A stretch of DNA of 64,000 bases from Frigoribacterium sp. PhB24 (GTDB lineage Bacteria; Actinomycetota; Actinomycetes; Actinomycetales; Microbacteriaceae): assembly GCF_003755185.1 (NCBI RefSeq), contig NZ_RKIC01000010.1, positions 496,001 to 560,000 of the forward strand, written 5' to 3'. A model generated the notes under the pieces. It was given only the letters and a program-made list of their open reading frames with translations, had not been told where the DNA came from and searched no databases. Made by a program: the position numbers and the translations under genes. Shown in pieces: positions 45,680 through 53,143 of the stretch. Position 1 is the stretch's first letter; every line of letters starts with the position of its first letter.

Positions 45680-45716
45680 GTCCGTTCCCCCCTGACGTCG
45701 GCACCGCTGCGGTGCG

Positions 45717-46673
45717 TCAGATGTCGCGGATGCGACCACGTCTCCAGCTCGCCCGGACACGGGGTGGGCCCCAGAGGGATGCACGTCCCTGCCGTCGTTG
45801 CTCGTGGAAGAACTCGTCCTTGAGGGGCTTCAAGCCGTGGTATTGGTTGAGCTCTTCGGACACGAGTTCGATGTGTGTCGAGGCCTTGACGACCCGCCAG
45901 GACTTCTGGTGTGCCACGAACGACATCCATTGGTCCTCGAGGAACGCGAAGCGTCGCGGTAGCCGGGCGAAGAACCGGTCGTCCGTCACGAGCTCGGAGT
46001 CATAGACCGTTCCGCCTGTTCCCGCGTGATCGGCGGCTGTGCCGGGTTCGATCTCGGCTCGACGCCAGTACGAACCGTGCTGGCTGAAGGCCCACCACGC
46101 CACGATCGATCGGGGCCCGTAATCGGCCAGGAGCTCGTCGATGAAGTCGACCGACACGTCCTGGTCGTCGTCCAACATGACGATCGGACCCCGATAGCCG
46201 CCGTTCACGGCCAGGCGTGCGGCCACGAATCGCGCGAGCCCACCGATGTTGACCGGGCTGTCGTACAGATCGATGCTCGCGAGGCTGTCACCCGCACCGT
46301 CTCGCGCCACGGCACGGTACGTGTCGGCGTCCTCCGGGTTGTTGTTCCAGAACAGGAGGCGGATCGGACGGGTCGTCGCCTGCGCACGAAGCATCCGAGC
46401 CACCTCGGCGGCGCGGTCCGGCCTGTTCCAGAGGCAGACCACGACAGGAATCGCATCGTCGTCGGGCCTGGCCCACTCGGCCGTGCCGACGACCCCGATG
46501 CCCTCGGTGAGGAATCGACCGACGACGCGCTGCCACGCACGTTCTCGAGGGATGGCCTTGACCCGGCGGGCGCCGGCGAGTGAACGGTCGTACACCCCCT
46601 CGAGCCGCAGGCCCCGGACGATCCGACGCACGGAGGCCCGGGCCGGTCCGAACGCGGGGGAACGGCTGGTCAC
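45717..46673 (-). CDS. GT-A-fold glycosyltransferase-like protein
   Basis: A 318-residue protein, probably a GT-A glycosyltransferase. A basic N-terminus (residues 1-60) is followed by a nucleotide-sugar-like domain: IPVVVCLWNRPDRAAEVARML, RLLFWNNNPEDAD, and a metal-binding IVMLDDDQDVS (DDD-type motif), then the conserved AWWAFSQHGSYWRR. I recognise the fold but not a named family. The GTG start overlaps the preceding gene's stop by four bases. It is the last gene of a leftward unit with two other GT genes and an LpxA-like gene. The donor is unknown. Confidence 0.65.
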   Translation of the reverse strand: MTSRSPAFGPARASVRRIVRGLRLEGVYDRSLAGARRVKAIPRERAWQRVVGRFLTEGIGVVGTAEWARPDDDAIPVVVCLWNRPDRAAEVARMLRAQATTRPIRLLFWNNNPEDADTYRAVARDGAGDSLASIDLYDSPVNIGGLARFVAARLAVNGGYRGPIVMLDDDQDVSVDFIDELLADYGPRSIVAWWAFSQHGSYWRRAEIEPGTAADHAGTGGTVYDSELVTDDRFFARLPRRFAFLEDQWMSFVAHQKSWRVVKASTHIELVSEELNQYHGLKPLKDEFFHEQRRQGRASLWGPPRVRASWRRGRIRDI

Positions 46674-47788
46674 GCTCGCGGCCGCAGTCGACTCGCGACG
46701 GCATCGGTGAGACGGACGACCTTCCGGGCCTTCGTGGCGTCCAGGGTGGACTGCAGACGACGTATCTCGGCCGTGAGGTCTGTCTGATGGGCGAGGAGGG
46801 CCGCCTCCCGTGCCTCGGCCTCGGTCGTGACCCGGTCGATCTCGGCGCGCATCCTGTCGAGTTCGGCCGTGTTCTCCGCCTGCTGGCGTCCGAACGACGC
46901 GAGTTCACGGGCACGCTCGACGCCGAACTCGACGTCGGGCTCGCCGATTGAGATCCCGTGGGTCGCGAAGAACTGGGGCAGGGTCCGGTCGAGCGTGAAC
47001 GGGCCGTCGTCGAGTTCGTCCCGAACGGGGTGACGAGCCGCGTAGAACGGCAGCAGCACACCCTTCTTGAGCCGCGCGTAGTCACGCATGCCGTGGTGGT
47101 TGGGACTCGGACGGAGGTGCGGGCTGGCCTCGTAGCCGGCGCCGGCCATCTCGACCTTGTGCTCGAACTGCCGCCAGGACCGCCACGGGAGGTGCAGGAC
47201 CTCGAGGGCCAGCTCCGGCGGCGGCGCACCGTGGCTGGCGATGCTCACGAGGTGGTTGCCCTGGACGACCGTGACGTCCGGGGCCCCGACGTGCACGGCA
47301 TTCGTCGTCGGTTGCGCCAGCACCCCCACCGTGCGGAGTTCGTCGTTCGTCCGTTCGTCGCGCCAGACGAGTCGTTCGAAACCGGCACCCGACTCGGCCA
47401 CGGGGCCGATGAGGTTGACGACGCGCACGCCGAACGACCCGAGTCCGGGGTCGATGAGCGAGAAGACGTCCTTCAGCGACCGGGAACGATCGACGGGCAC
47501 GACGAATTCGTCGGCGTCGGCGTTCACGACCCAGTCGGCCCCGTGTTCGGCGGCTGCCTCACGAGCCATCCGCGTGACGACCTCGCCCTGTTGCTTCTCG
47601 TGCCGGGGGTCGTGATGCAGCACGACCGAGCCGGCGGCCTCGTACGCCTCGAGGATCTCCGTCGTCCCGTCCGTCGAGGCGTTGTCGGTCACGATGATGA
47701 CGTCCACGCCCTGGGCCAGGTGGTACTCGACCCATTGGGTGATGACGTCCGCCTCGTCGCGGACCATGGCGGTCACGGCCAGTTTCAT
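46670..47788 (-). CDS. Glycosyltransferase family 2-like protein with C-terminal coiled coil
   Basis: A 372-residue protein. The N-terminal part (1-230) resembles GT2-type enzymes acting on unknown acceptors: MKLAVTAMVRDEADVITQWVEYHL, VIIVTDNASTDGTTEIL and the metal-site region VVNADADEFVVP. A long alpha-helical tail (about 300-372), rich in Glu/Arg/Ala with leucines at heptad spacing (TAELDRMRAEIDRV), suggests a coiled coil for oligomerisation. The ATG follows GAGGAGA. It sits between the WbbL-like gene and the GT-A gene. Donor and acceptor are unknown. Confidence 0.78.
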   Translation of the reverse strand: MKLAVTAMVRDEADVITQWVEYHLAQGVDVIIVTDNASTDGTTEILEAYEAAGSVVLHHDPRHEKQQGEVVTRMAREAAAEHGADWVVNADADEFVVPVDRSRSLKDVFSLIDPGLGSFGVRVVNLIGPVAESGAGFERLVWRDERTNDELRTVGVLAQPTTNAVHVGAPDVTVVQGNHLVSIASHGAPPPELALEVLHLPWRSWRQFEHKVEMAGAGYEASPHLRPSPNHHGMRDYARLKKGVLLPFYAARHPVRDELDDGPFTLDRTLPQFFATHGISIGEPDVEFGVERARELASFGRQQAENTAELDRMRAEIDRVTTEAEAREAALLAHQTDLTAEIRRLQSTLDATKARKVVRLTDAVASRLRPRA

Positions 47789-47828
47789 GCTGTCTCCTCG
47801 GGCGTGGGACGGTTCGGGTCGTCCGACA

Positions 47829-48698
47829 TCATCTCTGAACAAGGGCGCGGAGGCTCAACCCGACGCGAAGGGCGAGCCGCAGTGGCCAGAGCCACCAGGC
47901 CGAGTACTTCCGCGAGAGGAACCGATAAGCGCTGCGGTGGTGCTCACGGCGCATCGCGACCGACTCGTTCCGCGTGGAGTGGGCGCCGACGTGCGTGACG
48001 TCGGCTCGCGGCTGGTACACGTTGCGGAGCCCGGCCCTGCCGAGTCGCCAGCCGAGGTCGACGTCCTCGAAGTACATGAAGAACGAGGTGTCGAAACCCC
48101 CGAGTCGGTCGAAGGCGTCGCGTCGGACGAGTAGACACGCGCCCGAGAGCCACCCGACGGTCTGGTCGCCCTGGTCGGGGCCCGGACCGTGGTACCGACG
48201 GGTCCAGGGATTGCCGGGCCAGACGTCCGCGAAGACGGCATGGCCGAGACCGGTGCGGAGGGAGGGCAGGGAGCGGGCCGAGGGATAGGACTCGCCGGTG
48301 GGCTCCCAGATCGCGGGTCCGACCGCGCCGATTCGCGGGTCGGCCTCTGCCGTCGCCACGAGGACGTCGAGGGCCCCCGGGGTCAACACCACGTCGGGGT
48401 TGGAGACGAGCACGTACCGGACGCTGGGCGGCAGACCGTCCACGGCGACGTTCACCGCGCCTCCGTAACCTGCGTTTCGTCCGACCTCGACGAAGCGCGC
48501 ACCGGCGCGTTCGGTGGTGAGCCGAGCCGCGTCGGGATCGGCGGATGCGTTGTCGGCGACGACCGTCAGGACGACGTCCGGGTGCGCGGTCGCCGCGGGC
48601 ACGGAGGCGAGGAACTCGCCGAGGAACCGACCCGAGTTGTAGCTGACCGTGACGACCGCGACGGTCGGCGCTGAAGGGAGGCTGGGGTCGTTAGGCAT
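47829..48698 (-). CDS. wbbL: WbbL-like rhamnosyltransferase (GT2)
   Basis: A 289-residue GT2 enzyme resembling mycobacterial WbbL, which adds rhamnose from dTDP-rhamnose to the lipid-linked GlcNAc start of cell-wall glycan. Motifs: PTVAVVTVSYNSGRFLGEF, VADNASADPDAAR, NAGYGGAVNVAVDG, YVLVSNPDVVLTPG (metal site), WLSGACLLVRRDAFDRLGG, and FFMYFEDVDLGWRLGRAGL with the catalytic ED. The ATG chosen at 48698 leaves a natural N-terminus. The dTDP-rhamnose genes 3-6 kb away support rhamnose as donor. The exact acceptor is inferred. Confidence 0.8.
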   Translation of the reverse strand: MPNDPSLPSAPTVAVVTVSYNSGRFLGEFLASVPAATAHPDVVLTVVADNASADPDAARLTTERAGARFVEVGRNAGYGGAVNVAVDGLPPSVRYVLVSNPDVVLTPGALDVLVATAEADPRIGAVGPAIWEPTGESYPSARSLPSLRTGLGHAVFADVWPGNPWTRRYHGPGPDQGDQTVGWLSGACLLVRRDAFDRLGGFDTSFFMYFEDVDLGWRLGRAGLRNVYQPRADVTHVGAHSTRNESVAMRREHHRSAYRFLSRKYSAWWLWPLRLALRVGLSLRALVQR

Positions 48699-48800
48699 GG
48701 TTTCTCTGAGGGTCGATGGCGTCTCGTGTCCGCCGGGACGACGCCTGGCCGGAGTGACGACTCGGGGCACCAGTCTGGCACGCGGACGCGAGCCGACCGA

Positions 48801-49481
48801 CTACGACGACCAGGACCGGAACGCGTCGGTCAGGCGGTCGTCGCGGACGAGCTCGTCGAGCAGGGGACGGGGAGACGCGTAGGCCCGCGTGACGAGTTCG
48901 ACTGCGTCGGGGTCGTAGCCCTGTCGCTGCATGCCCACGACGTTGGCGCCGTGCAGGCTCGCCGGGGACCCGTACGCCTTCGCGAACGGTGGCACGTCGC
49001 GGGTCACGACGGAGGACATCCCCACCATCGCGCCCCGGCCGATGCGACGCCCCTGGTGGACGGTGGTGGCCATGCCGAGGTTCGCGTCGGGCTCGACCTG
49101 GACGTGGCCGGCGAGCAGCACGCTGGAGGCCAGCGTCGCTCGCGACCCCACGTGACAGTCGTGGGCCACGTACGACTGGTTCATGATGAAGGCGTCGTCG
49201 TCCACCTGCGTCACGGATTTCCAGCCGTGATGCACCTGGGCCCCCTCCCGCAGGACGACCCGATCGCCGATGACGACGCCTCCGCCCGCGGGGTCGTCGT
49301 CCGTCCGCGGGTGCGTCCAGGAGCGCACCTCGGGAGGAGCGCCGATCACGACCCCGGCACCGAGCCAGCTGTCGTCACCGATCCGGACGGGGCCCGTGAG
49401 GACCACGAAGGGACCGATCGTCGTCCGCGAGCCGATCGTCACGTCGCCGCGGATCACGGCGGTGGGGTGTATGTCGCTCAC
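48801..49481 (-). CDS. LpxA-like acyltransferase (left-handed beta-helix)
   Basis: A 226-residue hexapeptide-repeat acyltransferase resembling UDP-GlcNAc O-acyltransferase LpxA. Repeats are seen as IHPTAVIRGDVTIGSRTTIGPF and GDDSWLGAGVVIG; the LREGAQVHHG block (motif with catalytic-type histidine), YVAHDCHVG and LGMATTVHQGRRIG follow, and the C-terminal helical part includes SPASLHGANVVGMQRQGYD, as in LpxA. Gram-positive actinobacteria lack lipid A, so the substrate must be another sugar nucleotide, plausibly the amino sugar made by the divergent aminotransferase and oxidoreductase. Start is GTG with AGGA upstream. Confidence 0.82.
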   Translation of the reverse strand: MSDIHPTAVIRGDVTIGSRTTIGPFVVLTGPVRIGDDSWLGAGVVIGAPPEVRSWTHPRTDDDPAGGGVVIGDRVVLREGAQVHHGWKSVTQVDDDAFIMNQSYVAHDCHVGSRATLASSVLLAGHVQVEPDANLGMATTVHQGRRIGRGAMVGMSSVVTRDVPPFAKAYGSPASLHGANVVGMQRQGYDPDAVELVTRAYASPRPLLDELVRDDRLTDAFRSWSS

Positions 49482-49541
49482 GGAGTCCTGTCGGTTTCAC
49501 GGTCGGAGACGGAATCGAGGGGCGGCTCGTCGTCTGCGAAC

Positions 49542-49547
49542 AGACTA
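49542..49547 (-). promoter_or_regulatory. Putative -10 box of the LpxA-like/WbbL unit (TAGTCT)
   Basis: TAGTCT read leftwards lies 60 bases before the GTG; it overlaps closely with the rightward box at 49557. Confidence 0.35.
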
Positions 49548-49556
49548 AGTCCAAGC

Positions 49557-49562
49557 TATGTT
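49557..49562 (+). promoter_or_regulatory. Putative -10 box of the aminotransferase operon (TATGTT)
   Basis: TATGTT lies 56 bases before the ATG, giving a leader of about 50 bases with an AGAGGA ribosome site. Confidence 0.4.
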
Positions 49563-49618
49563 GGACGGCGGTGTGCACGCACGACCACCCTTACACGTCT
49601 CAGAGGAAGCCCCATCCC

Positions 49619-50734
49619 ATGATCCCCATCACGAGCGTCGACTTCGGAACCGAGATCGAGGAGTCCGTCCTCGCCGTGCTCCGGTCGGGAATGATCGCGC
49701 AGGGGCCGAAGGTGGCCGAGTTCGAGGCCGCCTTCGCGGAGCGGTTCGGAGCTCGGCACGCCGTGGCCGTGAACAACGGGACGACCGCTCTCGTCGCGGC
49801 CCTCGAGGTCCTCGACCTCGGCCCCGGCGACGAGGTCATCACGACGCCCTTCACGTTCGTCGCCACCCTCAACGCGATCCTCGCGACCGGGGCGACGGCG
49901 CGTTTCGCCGACATCCGCGAGGACGACTTCAACCTCGACCCGTCGTCCGTCGAGGCGCTCGTCACCGACCGGACCCGCGCCATCATGCCGGTCCACCTCT
50001 ACGGGCAGATGGCCGACATGGTCGCGATCTCCGACATCGCCACACGTCACGGGTTGGCCCTCGTCGAGGACTCGGCCCAGTCGCACGGGGCGAAGGTGGG
50101 TGATTCCTTCGCGGGGACCTTCGGCATCGGCACGTTCTCGTTCTACGCGACCAAGAACATCGCCACGGGTGAGGGCGGCATGATCACGACGTCCGACGAC
50201 CGCGTGGCCGATCGTCTCCGTGTCCTGCGCAACCAGGGCATGCGTGCTCGATATCAGTACGAGTTCCCCGGCAACAACTACCGCCTCACCGATCTGCAGG
50301 CGGCCGTGGGGCTGCCGCAGCTCCTCCGCTACGACGAGGTCGTCCGTGCCCGGCAGGCCAACGCCGCCCTGCTGTCGGAGCGTCTCGAGAACGTCCCCGG
50401 CGTCGTCGTCCCTCGTGAGCTGGCCGGGCGTCGTCACGTGTGGCACCAGTACACCGTCCGTGTGACTCCCGAGGCAGGCGTCTCGCGTGACGAGATGGCC
50501 GCCGGCCTGACCGACGCCGGGGTGGGTTCCGGGGTGTACTACCCCGCTCTCCTCGGGGACTACGACGCCTACCGAGACCACCCGAGGGTCGCGCAGCACG
50601 ACGAGACGCCGGTCGCCGCCCGCATCGTGGGCGAGGTCCTGTCGCTGCCGGTCCACCCCAACGTCGGAACAGAGGGCATCGACACGATCGCCGCCGCCGT
50701 GTCCGCCGTCGTCTCGAGCGGTGCCCGCCGATGA
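49619..50734 (+). CDS. DegT/DnrJ/EryC1-family sugar aminotransferase
   Basis: A 371-residue PLP enzyme that aminates a keto-sugar nucleotide. The PLP lysine is Lys179 in SFYATKNIATGEGGM; other blocks are NNGTTALVAALEV, TTPFTFVATLNAIL, MPVHLYGQMADM and VEDSAQSHGA. It is close to GnnB/WbpE-type enzymes that add an amino group at C3 of UDP-GlcNAc derivatives. The next gene is an NAD-dependent oxidoreductase with four bases of overlap and the divergent gene is an LpxA-like acyltransferase, matching that pathway logic. The ATG has AGAGGA about ten bases upstream. Substrate is inferred. Confidence 0.88.
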   Translation: MIPITSVDFGTEIEESVLAVLRSGMIAQGPKVAEFEAAFAERFGARHAVAVNNGTTALVAALEVLDLGPGDEVITTPFTFVATLNAILATGATARFADIREDDFNLDPSSVEALVTDRTRAIMPVHLYGQMADMVAISDIATRHGLALVEDSAQSHGAKVGDSFAGTFGIGTFSFYATKNIATGEGGMITTSDDRVADRLRVLRNQGMRARYQYEFPGNNYRLTDLQAAVGLPQLLRYDEVVRARQANAALLSERLENVPGVVVPRELAGRRHVWHQYTVRVTPEAGVSRDEMAAGLTDAGVGSGVYYPALLGDYDAYRDHPRVAQHDETPVAARIVGEVLSLPVHPNVGTEGIDTIAAAVSAVVSSGARR

Positions 50735-51690
50735 CCCGTCAACGCATCGCCCTCGTCGGCGCCGGGGTCATGGGCAGCCACCACGCCCGGGTCATCTCGC
50801 AGTCACCGTCGGCCGACCTCGTGGCCCTCGTCGATCCTTCGCCCGACACGGGACGGCTCGTGGCCGAGCGGTACGGCGCACGATGGACTCCGGAGCTCCC
50901 CGACCTCGACGACGTCGACGGGGTCGTCGTCGCCGCCCCGACCGAATACCACCGGCGGATCGCCCTCGACGTCCTCGAATCCGGCACGCCGTTGCTCATC
51001 GAGAAGCCCGTCGCCGCCGACCTCGGCGTCACCCGCGAGATCCTCGCGGTCGCCGACGGTCGCGACATCCCGCTGATGTGCGGGTTCCTCGAGAGGTTCA
51101 ACCCCGCGGTGTTGACGGCGGCCTCCATCGTCGAGGCGCCCGTCCACCTCACGGCCGTGAGGCACTCGCCTTACGCTCCCCGCATCCGGACGGGGGTCGG
51201 CTGGGACCTCCTCGTCCACGACGTCGACCTCGCCCTCCGGTTCCTCGGTGACGAACCCACGCGCGTCCGATCGTCGCTCGGGCACTTCCACCCGACCTCC
51301 GGGCCCGACTCCGAGGACGTCGCCGAGGCGGTCCTCGGTTACGAGAACGGGGGAGTGGCCCACGTCTCGGCGAGCCGGGTCGGTCAGCGGAAGATCCGGC
51401 AGTTGTCCATCTACGAGCTGGATCGACTCGTCGAGGTCGACCTCCTCCGCCGCGACGTCACCGTGTATCGTCACGTGTCCGAGAACTCCGCGGACGGCGA
51501 GGGGCGTGGTTACCGGCAACAGACGGTCATCGAGATCCCCGAGATGTTGACCTCACAAGAGCCGCTCACGGCTCAGTTCGAGAAGTTCCTGTCCCTCGTG
51601 GCCGGCCAGGGGGATGCAGCCGCGGAGCGCGCCTCCGTCCTGCCGGCGCACGTCGTCGTCGACCAGGTCATCTCCGGCGGGCTCGGGTGA
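50731..51690 (+). CDS. Gfo/Idh/MocA-family oxidoreductase
   Basis: A 319-residue NAD(P)-dependent oxidoreductase. The N-terminal Rossmann domain reads IALVGAGVMGSHHARVI; the active-site lysine-proline is in LLIEKPVAADLG; GFLERFNPAV follows, and a C-terminal alpha/beta domain includes WDLLVHDVDLALRFLG. It resembles GnnA/WbpB, which oxidise the C3 hydroxyl of UDP-GlcNAc (or its uronate) before amination. It overlaps both neighbours by four bases (ATGA upstream, GTGA downstream). Coupling with the aminotransferase is firm; substrate is inferred. Confidence 0.87.
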   Translation: MTRQRIALVGAGVMGSHHARVISQSPSADLVALVDPSPDTGRLVAERYGARWTPELPDLDDVDGVVVAAPTEYHRRIALDVLESGTPLLIEKPVAADLGVTREILAVADGRDIPLMCGFLERFNPAVLTAASIVEAPVHLTAVRHSPYAPRIRTGVGWDLLVHDVDLALRFLGDEPTRVRSSLGHFHPTSGPDSEDVAEAVLGYENGGVAHVSASRVGQRKIRQLSIYELDRLVEVDLLRRDVTVYRHVSENSADGEGRGYRQQTVIEIPEMLTSQEPLTAQFEKFLSLVAGQGDAAAERASVLPAHVVVDQVISGGLG

Positions 51691-52169
51691 CGGTGGCGTC
51701 GGACGCCGAGCTCGGGACCGACAGCGCGCCCGATCCCTCGCCGGGGATCTGGGACCGAGTCCGGTCGTCACCGGTCGTACGGTACCTCGCCGTCGGGGGG
51801 TCCGCGTTCCTCGTCGATCTGGGGCTGCTGGCGCTCTTCCACGAAGCGCTCGGATGGACTCTCTGGATCGCGACCGGTTCGGCCTTCCTGCTGAGCTTCG
51901 TCTACACCTACACGCTGCAACGACTGGCCTTCGGCTCGAAACTCCCGCACGGGAGCGCCCTCCTGCGGTACACCCTGCTCGTCGGGGCGAACACCGTCGT
52001 GACGGCAGCCCTGGTCTCGGTGGCGTCGCCGGCCGTCGGCTGGGTCGCGGCGAAGGTCCTGACGACCGCGGTCACGACGGTGTGGAACTTCTTCGCCTAC
52101 AAGCACTGGGTCTTCGCGACCCCGACCAACGGGCACCGAGCCCTCGACGGCCATGAGGAGGCCCACTGA
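51687..52169 (+). CDS. GtrA-family membrane protein
   Basis: A 160-residue membrane protein of the GtrA/DPMS family, thought to flip or handle polyprenyl-linked sugars. Four hydrophobic helices are visible: about residues 31-50 (VVRYLAVGGSAFLVDLGLLA), 57-77, 91-112 and 120-138, the last with the TTVWNFFAYKHWVF motif that marks the family. It overlaps the oxidoreductase stop by four bases and the GT2 gene by one. It would pass a polyprenyl-phosphate sugar made by the following enzyme across the membrane. Confidence 0.88.
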   Translation: MTVASDAELGTDSAPDPSPGIWDRVRSSPVVRYLAVGGSAFLVDLGLLALFHEALGWTLWIATGSAFLLSFVYTYTLQRLAFGSKLPHGSALLRYTLLVGANTVVTAALVSVASPAVGWVAAKVLTTAVTTVWNFFAYKHWVFATPTNGHRALDGHEEAH

Positions 52170-53143
52170 TGTTCCGAGGTGCCGTGGTGGCCGCTGTCGT
52201 CCCCGCCTACAAAGAAGAAGCGATGATCGAACGGGTCATCGAGACCATGCCCGACTACGTCGACCACATCGTGATCGTCGACGATTGCAGTCCCGACCGC
52301 ACGAGTGAGGTCGTCCGCGCCTCGTCCGATCCTCGGGTCGACCTGATCCGTCACGAGATCAACCAGGGGGTGGGCGGAGCCATCATCACCGGTCACACCC
52401 GGGCCATGGACCTCGGCGCCGACGTCAACGTCATCATGGCCGGAGACGCCCAGATGGACCCGGCGTTCTTGCCGGACCTCCTCGACAAGGTCACGGACGG
52501 TGGCTACGGGTTCGCGAAGGCCAACCGATTCTTCTCACCCGAGTCCTTCGAGGGCATGCCGCGCTATCGCGTCCTCGGCAACATCGGGTTGTCCTTCATG
52601 ACCAAGCTCGCGTCGGGGTACTGGCACCTGTTCGATCCTCAGAACGGCTACACCGCCATCCGGACGAGCGTCCTGAGGCGACTGCCGCTGCAGAACGTCG
52701 CCAGACGCTATTCGTTCGAGAACGATCTGCTGATCCATCTCAACATCCTCCAGGTCCCGGCCGTCGACGTCCCGATCCCCGCCGTCTACGGCGACGAGGT
52801 GTCCAGCATCAAGCTGAGCAAGGTCGTCCCCGAGCTCGTCAACCTCCTGGGCAAGGGTTTCCTGCGCCGGATCTGGTATCGCTACGTGTTGTGGTCGTTC
52901 AGCCCGATCGCCCTGCTCCTCGTCCTCGGCGTCGTCCTCCTCGGCTTCGGCGTCGCCATCAGCATCTGGATCGTGTTCCTGTCGGTCACGTCGGTGATCG
53001 CGACGGCGGCGACCGTGATGCTCGCGGCGTTGCCTCTCATGATCGGCACGCAGCTGTTGATCAGCGCGTTGCAACTCGACATCCAGGCGAGTCCTGACAC
53101 CCCGGACGCGCACCCGTTCGGCCCGCACGAGGACGTCGCGTGA
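52169..53143 (+). CDS. Polyprenyl-phosphate glycosyltransferase (GT2, DPM1/ArnC-like)
   Basis: A 324-residue GT2 enzyme: a soluble GT-A domain (about 1-225) and two C-terminal membrane helices (about 245-270 and 275-300). Motifs are VAAVVPAYKEEAMIERVIE, IVIVDDCSPDRT, NQGVGGAIITGHTRA, VIMAGDAQMDPAFLPDLL and FDPQNGYTAIR. It should transfer a sugar from a nucleotide donor to polyprenyl phosphate. The TGATG overlap with gtrA is one base and the next gene overlaps by four. Together these make a typical glycosyl-modification module. Confidence 0.86.
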   Translation: MFRGAVVAAVVPAYKEEAMIERVIETMPDYVDHIVIVDDCSPDRTSEVVRASSDPRVDLIRHEINQGVGGAIITGHTRAMDLGADVNVIMAGDAQMDPAFLPDLLDKVTDGGYGFAKANRFFSPESFEGMPRYRVLGNIGLSFMTKLASGYWHLFDPQNGYTAIRTSVLRRLPLQNVARRYSFENDLLIHLNILQVPAVDVPIPAVYGDEVSSIKLSKVVPELVNLLGKGFLRRIWYRYVLWSFSPIALLLVLGVVLLGFGVAISIWIVFLSVTSVIATAATVMLAALPLMIGTQLLISALQLDIQASPDTPDAHPFGPHEDVA

